A DNA stretch of 64,000 bases, from assembly GCA_021775095.1 (NCBI GenBank), contig JAJFII010000009.1:124001-188000 (forward strand). Direction: 5' to 3'. The translations under genes and the position numbers were made by a program. The first letter of the stretch is position 1, and every line of letters starts with the position of its first letter. Of the stretch, positions 16,700 through 25,260 are shown in pieces. This DNA is from Rhodospirillales bacterium. GTDB lineage: Bacteria; Pseudomonadota; Alphaproteobacteria; Rhodospirillales; Casp-alpha2. The notes under the pieces are model-generated. The model had not been told where the DNA came from. It saw only the letters and a list, made by a program, of their open reading frames with translations, and did no database searches.

Positions 16700-19135
16700 C
16701 TAAGCTCGCAGCCGCTCATTGTCCGGGTCATAGGGGCTTTCGGGCAACACCGTTACCCGGTGGCGGGTGCCGAGAATGTCCATTTCCAACTGCCGGCCCT
16801 GTTCGGCCAGATCCGGGCGGACCATGGCCATGGCCAACGATTTGTCAATGCGGAACCCGTATCCGCCGCCGGTCGCCCGACCGATGGTTTCGCCGTTCAG
16901 ATAAATCGGATTGTTACCCAAAGCGTCTGCGTCGGTGACGTCATGAACCTGCAAGGTAACAAATTGATTCTCGAACCCCCGGTCTTTCCATTGCAACAAC
17001 TGGTCGCGGCCAATGAAGTCGCCTTTGTTGGGATGGACGAACCGGTGCAAACCGGATTCATAGGCCGAATATTCGATGGAAAGTTCGGTGCCGATCAACC
17101 GATAGGATTTTTCCAGACGCATGCTGTCCATGGCCCGGATGCCAAAGGGTTTCAGGCCCAGGTCGGCACCCGCCGCCATCAGGCTATCAAATACGTGGTT
17201 CTGCATTTCCATGGGATGGTGAATTTCCCAGCCCAGTTCGCCAACAAAATTGACCCGGGCGACGAGGGAGTCGGCCATTCCGATATCAAGCCGCCGGGCG
17301 GATAACCAGGGGAAGGCTTCATTTGAAAAATCAGCATCGGAAACCCGTGCCATGAGTTGGCGGGATTTGGGACCGGCAATGACTAACACGCCGATCTGGG
17401 TGGTGAGATGGTCATATCGAACGGAGCCGTCGGCGGGCATTTGTTTTTGGATATAGTCGTGATCAAAACTTTCCATGGCCCCGGCAGAGACCAGATAGAA
17501 AGAATTGTCGGAGTTGCGGATGATGGTGAACTCTGAACGGACGCCGCCCCGCCTGTTGAGGGCATGACAAAGATTTACCCGGCCGGGTTTTTTCGGGATC
17601 CGATTGGCCACAAGCCGATCAAGAAAAGCTTCGGCCCCGGGGCCGGAAATACGGCATTTGGCAAAGGCAGTCATGTCGAGAATTCCGACATTTTCCTGCA
17701 CGTTTTTGCATTCTTCACCAGTCGGCGCAAACCATTTAGAGCGCCGAAACGACCAATCATCTTCCTGTGGCGCACCTTCAGGAGCGAACCAGTTGGGTCG
17801 TTCCCAGCCGAATTTTTGGCCAAACACGGCACCCAGGTCTTTCATCCGCTGATAACAGGGGGCGGTCCGGAGGGGGCGCGCAGCCTCCCGTTCTTCGTCA
17901 GGGAAATGGGTGACAAATACGCTGGCGTAGGCTTCTTCGTTTTTGGCCCGTAAAAAGGCCTTGCTGGCGTAAGGTCCGAACCGGTGGGGGATTACACCCA
18001 ACATATCAATCGTCGGTTCGCCTTCGACAATCCATTCCGCCAGTTGCCAACCGGCACCGCCGGCCGCCGTGATACCAAAACTGTGGCCTTCGTTGAGCCA
18101 GAAATTTTTAAGGCCCGGGGCCGGGCCGATGATCGGGCTGCCGTCAGGGGTGTAACAAATGGCACCATTAAACACCTGTTTGACACCCACTTCGCCAAAC
18201 GCCGGGACCCGGTTGATCGCCGCTTCGATGTGCGGCTCCAGCCGGTCCAGATCCTCCTGAAAAAGTTCATATTCACTGTCGCTGGAAGGTCCGTCCACAT
18301 AACAGCACGGTGCGCCCTTTTCATAAGGGCCGAGGATCAGACCGCCATTTTCCTCGCGCATGTACCAGGAACCATCGGACTCCCGCAGAACTCCCATTTC
18401 CGGCAAACCTTTGGCATGGCGGGCCTGGATGGCGGGATGGGGTTCGGTCACGATGTACTGGTGTTCGACGGGAATAACCGGCAGCTCAAGGCCGACCATT
18501 TTTCCCGTCTGGCGGGCAAAATTGCCGGTTGCACTGATCACATGCTCGCAGGTGATGTCGCCCTGATCGGTTTTCACCAACCACTCGCCACCGGCCATTT
18601 GTTCAATGGCGGTGACAGTCGTGAAGCGGTTAATCTCGGCACCCATCTGTCTGGCCCCTGTGGCCATCGCCTGGGTCAGGTCGGCGGGCTGAATGTAGCC
18701 GTCTTCCGTATGTTGGATGGCACCAACCAATCCGTCCGTATTACACAGCGGCCAGATCTCTTTGACCTGTTCCGGCGTTAAAAACGTGACATCGATGCCA
18801 ATGGTGCTGGCGACGCCCGCATATTGGTAATATTCGTCCATCCGGTCGCGGTTCATGGCCAGACGAATATTGCTGACCGGACGCAGGCCCACATCCTGAC
18901 CCAGTTCGATCCCTAGGTCCTTGTAAAACTGAACGGAATATTTGTGAATTTGGCCGACACTATAACTCATATTGAACAGGGGAAGCAGGCCCGCCGCGTG
19001 CCATGTGGAACCGGAGGTCAATTCCTTGCGTTCAATGAGAACACAATCGTTCCATCCCTTTTTTGCCAGATGATAAAGCGTGCCGACGCCCACGACACCG
19101 CCTCCGATGACCACTGCCCGTGCATGAGATTTCAT
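16700..19135 (-). CDS. FAD-dependent dimethylglycine/sarcosine dehydrogenase family protein
   Basis: 811 aa flavoprotein that oxidatively demethylates N-methyl glycines and transfers the one-carbon unit to tetrahydrofolate. Residues 1-~390 form the DAO-type FAD domain with dinucleotide motif GGGVVGVG at 11-18 and a covalent-FAD-type His region (GSTWHAAGLL at about 42-51). Residues ~420-810 form the GcvT-like folate-binding domain with an aminomethyltransferase C-terminal barrel (GRATGGGYGFRIDKSLAMA). The length matches dimethylglycine dehydrogenase. It is divergent from the MttB-like gene (286-nt gap), consistent with sequential demethylation of a betaine. The exact substrate (dimethylglycine, sarcosine or another methylated amine) is inference. 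Confidence 0.9.
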   Translation of the reverse strand: MKSHARAVVIGGGVVGVGTLYHLAKKGWNDCVLIERKELTSGSTWHAAGLLPLFNMSYSVGQIHKYSVQFYKDLGIELGQDVGLRPVSNIRLAMNRDRMDEYYQYAGVASTIGIDVTFLTPEQVKEIWPLCNTDGLVGAIQHTEDGYIQPADLTQAMATGARQMGAEINRFTTVTAIEQMAGGEWLVKTDQGDITCEHVISATGNFARQTGKMVGLELPVIPVEHQYIVTEPHPAIQARHAKGLPEMGVLRESDGSWYMREENGGLILGPYEKGAPCCYVDGPSSDSEYELFQEDLDRLEPHIEAAINRVPAFGEVGVKQVFNGAICYTPDGSPIIGPAPGLKNFWLNEGHSFGITAAGGAGWQLAEWIVEGEPTIDMLGVIPHRFGPYASKAFLRAKNEEAYASVFVTHFPDEEREAARPLRTAPCYQRMKDLGAVFGQKFGWERPNWFAPEGAPQEDDWSFRRSKWFAPTGEECKNVQENVGILDMTAFAKCRISGPGAEAFLDRLVANRIPKKPGRVNLCHALNRRGGVRSEFTIIRNSDNSFYLVSAGAMESFDHDYIQKQMPADGSVRYDHLTTQIGVLVIAGPKSRQLMARVSDADFSNEAFPWLSARRLDIGMADSLVARVNFVGELGWEIHHPMEMQNHVFDSLMAAGADLGLKPFGIRAMDSMRLEKSYRLIGTELSIEYSAYESGLHRFVHPNKGDFIGRDQLLQWKDRGFENQFVTLQVHDVTDADALGNNPIYLNGETIGRATGGGYGFRIDKSLAMAMVRPDLAEQGRQLEMDILGTRHRVTVLPESPYDPDNERLRA

Positions 19136-19290
19136 TGATTTTACTTCCCTGATTACATGTCAACGGATTCAGATGGCATCGCCAGGAGCTGAACCGGTTT
19201 GAGGATTTTCGATGCTTACATTTGCCATTGCAAGCCGGTAGGCTCTTGGTGATTGTCGACATCGGCTGTCTTGATTACGCCATAGCCCCA

Positions 19291-19303
19291 TGCCAGGCTG
19301 GCA
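19291..19303. promoter_or_regulatory. Short palindrome in the divergent dehydrogenase/MttB promoter region
   Basis: TGCCA-GGC-TGGCA near the centre of the 286-nt intergenic region between the two divergent demethylation genes. It is a weak candidate operator that could serve both. No riboswitch fold was recognised in the gap. Confidence 0.25.
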
Positions 19304-19421
19304 CCTAATAAATCGGAGGCAACGGACGTATATGAGCCACAAAGCGACGCAAAAAGATTAGTCCGTTGGTGTCGCCTGAATAGACTTCGCACTGGTCTAT
19401 TTGGTTTGGAGGATCTGGTTT

Positions 19422-20960
19422 ATGAACCCACGCGGAGAAAAATCGGCACGTCGGGGTCGCGATGCACGGCGGACCGCCCGGGCAAAGGCGTCTGCTGTTA
19501 CTCAGCCCTATATAAGTCGTAACATTCCCCTGACCGAATTGTGTAGTCAGGAAGGCCTTGAAATCATTGAAGCCAATGCGGATACGGTGCTGCAGGAAAT
19601 CGGCATTGATTTTAACGATGATACAGAAGTGCTTGACCTGTGGCGCGATGCCGGTGCCGATGTCCAGGGCCAACGGGTTCGTTTCCCTAAGGGATTGCTG
19701 CGTGAATTGTTAAAAACCGTTCCGTCGCAGTTTACCCAACATGCCCGCAACCCGGCACGCAGTGTCGAGATTGGTGGCAAAAACCTGGTGTTTGCGCCGG
19801 TTTACGGGCCGCCTTTTGTTCGTGATCTCGACGGTGGCCGACGCTACGGGACCATTGAAGATTTCCGCAATTTTGTGAAACTCGCCTATATGGCAGGTCC
19901 CATGCATCATTCGGGCGGCACGGTATGTGAACCGGTCGATCTGCCGGTTAATAAACGGCATTTCGATATGGTTTATACGCACATGCGCTACTCCGATAAA
20001 CCCTACATGGGATCGGTTACCCATCCGGACCGGGCCGCCGATACGGTCGCCATGTCGGAAATTCTGTTTGGCAAGGAGTTTGTTGATCAAAATACCGTTT
20101 GCACCAGCCTGATTAACGTAAACTCGCCGATGGTTTATGATGCGACCATGTTGGGTGCCCTTAAGGTCTACGCCCGTGCCAATCAGGCGTCGATTGTTTC
20201 GCCGTTTATCCTGTCCGGCGCGATGGCACCGGTATCAGCTGCAGGGACCCTGACGCAAGCGTTGGCCGAAGGCATGGCGGGCATGGCATTAACCCAGCTC
20301 CTGCGGCCGGGATCGCCGGTTATATTTGGTGTTTTTGCCAGCGCCTTGTCCATGCAATCAGGTGCGCCTACGTTCGGCACGCCGGAACCGACGCTGGTGC
20401 TTTCAACGGCGGCCCAGCTGGCCCGGCGCCTGAACATTCCGTTCCGCTCTGGAGGGTCCTTTTGTGGATCAAAAATACCCGATGCCCAGGCGGCTTACGA
20501 AAGTGCCAGCAGCCTGCTGCCAGCCGTGCTCAGTGGTGTCAATTTCATGCTTCACAGCGCCGGTTGGCTCGAAGGGGGACTGGCATCAAGTTACGAAAAA
20601 TTTGTGATGGATATTGACCAGCTGTCGATGATGGAAGTGTTATGCAAAGGTGTTGACCTGTCGGAGAACGGCCAGGCCATGGACGCCATCAGGGAAGTCG
20701 GGCCGGGCGCCCACTATCTGGGCTGCAGTCATACCCAGGCCAATTTCGAGACGGCCTTCTACCGGTCCTCCATTGCCGACAATAATTCCTTCGAACAGTG
20801 GGATGCGGAGGGTGGGTTAAGGGCCGACGAGCGGGCCGCCAAAATCGTCAAACAGATGCTGGGCTCTTATCAATTGCCTGAACTGGATCCTGGGAAAGAC
20901 GAAGAACTTCAAAGTTTTATGAAAAATAGAAAAGCCAGTTTTCCGGATTCGAATATCTAA
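19422..20960 (+). CDS. Trimethylamine methyltransferase family protein (non-pyrrolysine MttB superfamily)
   Basis: 512 aa TIM-barrel methyltransferase that should transfer a methyl group from a quaternary amine to the corrinoid protein. Family features include FPKGLLRELLKTVP, FAPVYGPPFVRDLDGG, and a long conserved barrel through GSPVIFGVFASALSMQSGAP. The frame is continuous with no internal amber codon, so it lacks the pyrrolysine of true TMA methyltransferases and groups with MtgB/MtpB-type glycine betaine or proline betaine enzymes. The ATG at 19422 has GGAGGA eight nucleotides upstream; a TTG at 19401 is rejected. The leader is basic (ARRGRDARRTARAKA). Its corrinoid partner is 8 kb away on the other strand. 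Confidence 0.92.
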   Translation: MNPRGEKSARRGRDARRTARAKASAVTQPYISRNIPLTELCSQEGLEIIEANADTVLQEIGIDFNDDTEVLDLWRDAGADVQGQRVRFPKGLLRELLKTVPSQFTQHARNPARSVEIGGKNLVFAPVYGPPFVRDLDGGRRYGTIEDFRNFVKLAYMAGPMHHSGGTVCEPVDLPVNKRHFDMVYTHMRYSDKPYMGSVTHPDRAADTVAMSEILFGKEFVDQNTVCTSLINVNSPMVYDATMLGALKVYARANQASIVSPFILSGAMAPVSAAGTLTQALAEGMAGMALTQLLRPGSPVIFGVFASALSMQSGAPTFGTPEPTLVLSTAAQLARRLNIPFRSGGSFCGSKIPDAQAAYESASSLLPAVLSGVNFMLHSAGWLEGGLASSYEKFVMDIDQLSMMEVLCKGVDLSENGQAMDAIREVGPGAHYLGCSHTQANFETAFYRSSIADNNSFEQWDAEGGLRADERAAKIVKQMLGSYQLPELDPGKDEELQSFMKNRKASFPDSNI

Positions 20961-21055
20961 TTTGGACGATCCGCAATGTGGTCTTCGCGGTGGGATGACG
21001 AACGCTGGCGGTGAACGGGCAAGGCCCCGGGAAACGGCGGCGTCAGCCGTTGGGA

Positions 21056-21220
21056 TCAATTTATGAGATCGTTAATGAGGCCAGCGATATCGTCATACCC
21101 CTGCTTTAAGAACCAACCGGCAACCAGTCCCATGGCAAACTGAATATCGAAAAAAAAGTTGAACATCCACCCCGCAAGAAACAGAAATCCAGAATACAAC
21201 AAGCCGAAAATGAATTTCAT
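21056..21220 (-). CDS. Possible 54-aa membrane microprotein
   Basis: Short ORF reading MKFIFGLLYSGFLFLAGWMF at the N-terminus. It is one hydrophobic span of about 40 residues broken by an Asp (NFFFDIQF), then a polar Asp-rich tail ending GLINDLIN. It resembles a small inner-membrane protein. The ribosome site is weak (GTGGGAC region about 12 nt upstream). It occupies most of the otherwise empty stretch between the MttB-like gene and the reductase. Function unknown; coding status moderate. Confidence 0.45.
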   Translation of the reverse strand: MKFIFGLLYSGFLFLAGWMFNFFFDIQFAMGLVAGWFLKQGYDDIAGLINDLIN

Positions 21221-21479
21221 AGTGTGCGGTCCCACTGGGTAAGAGCCTGAGCTAACTACGGCGTAACATAATGAGTCAGGTTTTTTTTGGAGTATTTACG
21301 TGTGAGGGCGGAAGGTATGCCCGTAATCACTACAAATCCAGGGCAAAACGCTGCCGGATTGGTTTTTGTCGTTTTGTATGCGACCTGTCGGGCCGGTTTT
21401 TATCTGATTAAGCTTGGCGCGTGCGACAGTGCTCGTTACCATGTGCAATCTTTGATAACAGCCGCCAGGAGTCAGACTT

Positions 21480-22469
21480 TTGAAAGCAATTGAATATGCG
21501 CAATTTGGCGTTCCCCATGCCGTTTGTCGGTGTGTGGAGGTGGCGGATCCGGCTGCCCCCGCTGCCCATGAAGTGGTCGTTGCCGTTGAGGCATCAGCGA
21601 TCAATCCGGCAGATTTGTTAATTATTCGTGGCGAATATCCGGGACCGGATGAACTGCCAGCCCGCCAGGGAATCGAAGGGGTTGGGCGGATCGACGCCAT
21701 CGGCAGCGAAGTCACAGATCTTAACATCGGTGATCGGGTGCTGTTGTTAGGCCGGGGCAACTGGGCGGAGAAGATATTATGTTCAGCCGAACAGGTGGTG
21801 CGAATTCCAAAGGAACTGGATATTCTGCAAGCCGCGCAAATGAAAGCCAATCCACCGTCGGCGCATTTTATGCTGCAGGACTATGTCGATCTGGAGCCGG
21901 GTGACTTTGTCATCCAAAACGCGGCCAATTCCGCCGTCGGACAACATATCATCCGACTGGCAAAAATGCTCAATGTAAAAACCATCAATATCGTCCGGCG
22001 CGAGAATTTGATCGAACCGTTGAAGGCGATCGGTGCCGATTATGTTTTTGTTGATGGCGATGATTTGGCGGCGCGTGTCCGCGCCGAGGTCGGTGATGCC
22101 AATATTCCCCTCGCTATTGATGCCGCTGGCGGTAAGTCGTGTGAGCATTTGGCCGATTGTTTGTCGGATTCGGGAATTGTCGTCAATTATGGGTTTCTAT
22201 CCGGCGATCCCTGCATGATTACGCCAACCCATACGATTATTCACCAAATCAACCTGACCGGGTTCTGGCTGGTCAAACGGCTTTTCCAACAGTCGCGGGA
22301 AGAAATTGAAAACGTTTATCAGGGTATGGCCGATTTGTTTATCCAAAATACCCTGCATTCGCCGGTTGAGGCCACCTATCGGTTGGAACAGGTGGCCGAA
22401 GCGCTCGCCCACGCGGAGCGTGCAGGGCGCGATGGTAAAATCCTGTTTGTGGCAAATGGCGACGGCTAG
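21480..22469 (+). CDS. MDR-family enoyl thioester reductase-like protein (MECR-like)
   Basis: 329 aa zinc-independent medium-chain dehydrogenase/reductase, NADPH-dependent, resembling trans-2-enoyl-CoA/ACP reductases. Features are the N-terminal catalytic domain (SAINPADLLIIRGEYP at about 41-56) and the cofactor-domain signature QNAANSAVGQHIIRLAKMLN followed by TINIVRR. It starts at a TTG with CAGGAG about 8 nt upstream. The stop codon TAG is the last three bases of the CTAG that flanks the mobile element at 22470. Before the insertion its stop overlapped the GTG of the hydratase gene, so the two were a coupled pair. Substrate unknown; quinone-oxidoreductase activity is an alternative. Confidence 0.88.
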   Translation: MKAIEYAQFGVPHAVCRCVEVADPAAPAAHEVVVAVEASAINPADLLIIRGEYPGPDELPARQGIEGVGRIDAIGSEVTDLNIGDRVLLLGRGNWAEKILCSAEQVVRIPKELDILQAAQMKANPPSAHFMLQDYVDLEPGDFVIQNAANSAVGQHIIRLAKMLNVKTINIVRRENLIEPLKAIGADYVFVDGDDLAARVRAEVGDANIPLAIDAAGGKSCEHLADCLSDSGIVVNYGFLSGDPCMITPTHTIIHQINLTGFWLVKRLFQQSREEIENVYQGMADLFIQNTLHSPVEATYRLEQVAEALAHAERAGRDGKILFVANGDG

Positions 22470-22766
22470 AGCGTGTTTTCCCTAATTGGATTCACTGAGA
22501 TCGAATACGGGCCCCTCCCGACAGGAGAAGACGCGCAGGCGATGTCTCTCTCGGGCCATGCAACGGCTCTGCCGGGCAGCGGGCGCATCGTCAAGCGTTT
22601 TCGACGCAGCGGGCGGCGGCCGTATTCGACCAAAGGCAATGCGTCCAGCCCACCGAACCGCGTCAGGCCCCGTTTGCGATGCGCCAGCATCGCCGCACGT
22701 ACCCTTCCTTATCGGAGACCCGGACGCGCTGTCTCAGCGGTTCCAATTAGGGAAGACACGCTCTAG
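22466..22766. mobile_element. MITE-like non-autonomous element with ~21-bp terminal inverted repeats and CTAG target duplication
   Basis: The 293-bp interior (22470-22762) begins AGCGTGTTTTCCCTAATTGG, and its right end read in reverse begins AGCGTGTCTTCCCTAATTGG: one mismatch in ~21 bp. CTAG flanks both sides (22466-22469 and 22763-22766), fitting a 4-bp target duplication as made by some IS5-group transposases. The interior is GC-rich and includes a second inverted repeat (22501-22513 with 22618-22629). It encodes no transposase; open frames inside are non-specific. No second copy was noticed in the window. Family assignment is inference. Confidence 0.75.
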
Positions 22767-23554
22767 TGGAGATAAAGAAAATACAGGAAGCGGCAAGCAA
22801 GTTTGTTGAATTAAGACTGGCACTGTCGCCGTCCGCACCTGTTGCCGACGGTTTGCGGCCCGGTGATATCGACCAGGGTTATCGCCTGCAAAAAGCTGCG
22901 GCGGAACTTCTCGACCCTCATAAGGGAGCCGTATGCGGTTATAAAATCGGCTGTACGACGCCGGTGATGCAAAAGTTTTTAGGGATCAATCACCCCTGTT
23001 CCGGGCGGCTTTATAACAACGAAGTGTTCGCCAGCGCGGTGACCCTCAAAACGGCAGATTTTGTAGCCGTTGGCGTCGAATGCGAAATCGCCCTGCGCCT
23101 TGGTAAGGATTTGCGGTCGCAGGATCGACCCCATTCACCGGAATCCCTGATAGCGGCTGTCAGTGAAGTTATGGCGGCGGCCGAAATTGTTGATAACCGT
23201 TATCAGAATTTTCATGAATTTGGCATCCCGAGCCTGATTGCCGATGACTTTTTTTCCGCTGGTGCCGTATTAGGCCGGCCCGTGGCGCTGGCTGATGTTG
23301 ATCTGGCAACATTGCGGGGCACAACCAGAATTGATGATGTTGAAGTCGGCTCCGGATTGGGGTCCGATGTGATGGGGCATCCGTTAACGGCGCTTGCCTG
23401 GTTAGCCAACAAACAATGTGGACGCGGTGAAATGCTCAAGGCGGGAGATGTTATTATGACCGGGTCCGTCGTCGAGACCCAGTGGATAGATCGGCCTTGT
23501 GTTGTGACCTGTGACATACCGCCATTGGGGCGGGTGCAGTTGGAATTCCACTAA
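22766..23554 (+). CDS. 2-keto-4-pentenoate hydratase / fumarylacetoacetate hydrolase family protein
   Basis: 262 aa enzyme of the FAH/MhpD superfamily, which hydrates 2-hydroxypentadienoate-type intermediates or decarboxylates oxo-acids. Family signatures are GYKIGCTTPVMQKFLG at about 52-67, the metal-binding acid run VAVGVECEIALRLG (E-x-E) near 97, and AAEIVDNRY. The GTG start shares its G with the CTAG duplication at the element's right end. The native upstream ribosome site was therefore displaced, and no good Shine-Dalgarno is seen in the element end (GGAAG 12 nt upstream at best). It pairs with the MECR-like reductase. Confidence 0.88.
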   Translation: MEIKKIQEAASKFVELRLALSPSAPVADGLRPGDIDQGYRLQKAAAELLDPHKGAVCGYKIGCTTPVMQKFLGINHPCSGRLYNNEVFASAVTLKTADFVAVGVECEIALRLGKDLRSQDRPHSPESLIAAVSEVMAAAEIVDNRYQNFHEFGIPSLIADDFFSAGAVLGRPVALADVDLATLRGTTRIDDVEVGSGLGSDVMGHPLTALAWLANKQCGRGEMLKAGDVIMTGSVVETQWIDRPCVVTCDIPPLGRVQLEFH

Positions 23555-23752
23555 CGTATTCACACTTTTTCCATCGCAAAGCCTGAATGAAGCGCACTAA
23601 CTATTTTCCGGATTTCCTTAAACGCTTGAGGAATACCGACGACAGTTCAACTTCCGGTCTGAACATTTCTTCCTTCCCTTCAATTGATATGGGTCCTGAA
23701 CCTCCTATGCTGTTTTATCGATAAAGTGCAGAAAATCGCCCTTTAACAAAGT

Positions 23753-23770
23753 TATGAATGCGCATTCATA
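23753..23770. promoter_or_regulatory. Upstream operator palindrome (LacI type) of the catabolic operon
   Basis: An 18-bp perfect palindrome centred on TGAATGCGCATTCA. The central CG and length suit a LacI/GalR-family dimer. An identical 14-bp core recurs at 23810-23823. It lies just upstream of a -35-like TTGACT. The only LacI-family gene in the window (31373-32404) is in the operon it would control. Confidence 0.75.
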
Positions 23771-23776
23771 TTTTTG

Positions 23777-23806
23777 TTGACTCCTTTCCCATAGATAAGC
23801 TATCTC
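23777..23806 (+). promoter_or_regulatory. Putative promoter of the SBP-led catabolic operon
   Basis: TTGACT (23777-23782) and TATCTC (23801-23806) with an 18-bp spacer, placed exactly between the two identical operator palindromes. The downstream palindrome would then cover the transcription start. Confidence 0.5.
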
Positions 23807-23809
23807 TTC

Positions 23810-23823
23810 TGAATGCGCATTCA
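23810..23823. promoter_or_regulatory. Downstream operator palindrome (LacI type)
   Basis: Second exact copy of TGAATGCGCATTCA. Centre-to-centre distance to the first copy is 55 bp, about five helical turns, so both sites face the same side and could support repression by looping. It abuts AAGGAGG, which could serve a short leader ORF. Confidence 0.75.
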
Positions 23824-23890
23824 AGGAGGTGGCTCTTTGGCTGAAGTACACTCCAAAGGGTTTTTCGGGTAATTTACAAGGAGGAATAAA

Positions 23891-25219
23891 ATGGCATTGA
23901 AAAGAAGAATTTTATTGATGGCAGGATTGGTCGCCGTCTTGTCAGCTGCCCTGCCGAATATGGGATCGGCAGCTGAAATGAAATACAATTTACTGCCGGG
24001 GAAACCACAAGCCGGGAAAAAGCTCAATATTTTATCGGTAGTCACGCCGCAATTCGACGGACTAATGCTGCGCGACAAGGAATTTACGGATATGACAGGG
24101 ATCGAGACGGAGTGGACGTTCATTCCCTTCGGTTCACTACAGGAAAAAATTTCTGCGGAAGGGATTGCAGCAAACGGTGCCTATGACGTTGTCAATTTTC
24201 TGGATAGCTGGGGCCCACCTAACAGCCATTGGTTAATGCCAATTGACGATCTCATGAAGCGGGATGGAATTTCCATGGACCGTTATCCAGCCGCTTTTGC
24301 CCGCTCTGCACAATTTGAGGGTAAAACACTGGGTTTCCCATTGCGGGCGCACCCACAGTTGATGTTTTATCGGAAAGACCTTGTTCCCAATCCACCCAAA
24401 AGCTGGGCGGATGTGATTAAAATTGGCAAAGAGCTTAAAAAAACCAACCCAGATATTGCTCCGTTGGCGCTTTATTATAACAACGATGGCAATCGCCAGA
24501 ACCTGTTCATATGGATCAACTTCCTTTGGGCGGCGGGGGCAGACGTTTTCAATAATGACTGGACGGCCGCATTCGTGTCTGAAGCGGGAATGAAAGCCAC
24601 AGAGGATTATATCGCCCTTCATACCACACACAAAGTGACGAACCCCAGTTCGTTAGCGTTTGTCGAGCAAGATGCGCGTCAGTCCTTTATGCAGGGAAAA
24701 TCTGCGATGATTCCCGTATGGTGGTGGGCCTATTCCGGTTTCTATAATCCAAAGAGCTCGACCCTTACGAAAGAACAAGTCGGGTTTACCGGCATGCCTT
24801 CTTACAACGGGGTTACCAAGACTTACGCGATTTCAATGCCGTTCTCGATTTCAAACTATTCGAAAAACAAGGATGCGGCGTGGGAGTTTCTTAAATGGTT
24901 GTCGAACCCGGAAATGGACCGCGCCAATGCGATCCAGCGGGAAGTTGCTGGTAAAAAGATTGTCAACAACGTGGTTACCCATATCTCCAGCTTGAAAGAT
25001 AGTGAAGTGAATTCTGCGAACGACGGCATTCAAGCTGCCGCCTGGGAAAGCCTGAAGGAATCGGACATTATGCCGCAGATTGCTGAATGGCCGGAGGTTG
25101 GCGATATCTTATCGGCGGCGATCGCAAAAGCCGCGAGTGGTGGAGATGTTCGCGCTCTCATGAAGGAAGCGGCGGAACAATCAGACCGTATCCTTAAGCG
25201 TGCCGGTCGTATCAAATAA
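23891..25219 (+). CDS. ABC transporter extracellular solute-binding protein, sugar family 1
   Basis: 442 aa periplasmic binding protein of the maltose/glycerol-3-phosphate/oligosaccharide family. The signal peptide spans about 1-27 (a KRR n-region, a hydrophobic core, then NMGSAAE). The mature part shows the family's DVVNFLDSWGPPNSHWLMP and GKSAMIPVWWWAYSG elements. The ATG has AAGGAGG at good spacing. It is the first gene of a 13-gene operon, followed by a hairpin that would lower expression of the permeases relative to this abundant component. Aromatic residues in the binding region suggest a carbohydrate or polyol, but substrate is not assignable. Confidence 0.92.
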   Translation: MALKRRILLMAGLVAVLSAALPNMGSAAEMKYNLLPGKPQAGKKLNILSVVTPQFDGLMLRDKEFTDMTGIETEWTFIPFGSLQEKISAEGIAANGAYDVVNFLDSWGPPNSHWLMPIDDLMKRDGISMDRYPAAFARSAQFEGKTLGFPLRAHPQLMFYRKDLVPNPPKSWADVIKIGKELKKTNPDIAPLALYYNNDGNRQNLFIWINFLWAAGADVFNNDWTAAFVSEAGMKATEDYIALHTTHKVTNPSSLAFVEQDARQSFMQGKSAMIPVWWWAYSGFYNPKSSTLTKEQVGFTGMPSYNGVTKTYAISMPFSISNYSKNKDAAWEFLKWLSNPEMDRANAIQREVAGKKIVNNVVTHISSLKDSEVNSANDGIQAAAWESLKESDIMPQIAEWPEVGDILSAAIAKAASGGDVRALMKEAAEQSDRILKRAGRIK

Positions 25220-25228
25220 AAACGAAGG

Positions 25229-25258
25229 AGGAGGCGGTTCATCCCGCCTCCTTTATTT
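25229..25258 (+). terminator. Hairpin with T-rich tail between SBP and permease genes
   Basis: AGGAGGCGG pairs with CCGCCTCCT across a six-base loop, followed by TTATTT. This is a partial terminator or RNA-stabilising stem of the sort often found after binding-protein genes. The 3' arm is the complement of a Shine-Dalgarno and lies immediately before the permease ATG. Confidence 0.65.
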
Positions 25259-25260
25259 CC

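Noticed and set aside
19422-20960. Pyrrolysine-containing trimethylamine methyltransferase
   Set aside because: The reading frame has no internal amber codon and no pyl genes are present in the window.
22473-22766. 97-codon and overlapping ORFs inside the inserted element
   Set aside because: They run through the terminal inverted repeats on both strands symmetrically, have no ribosome site and match no transposase pattern.
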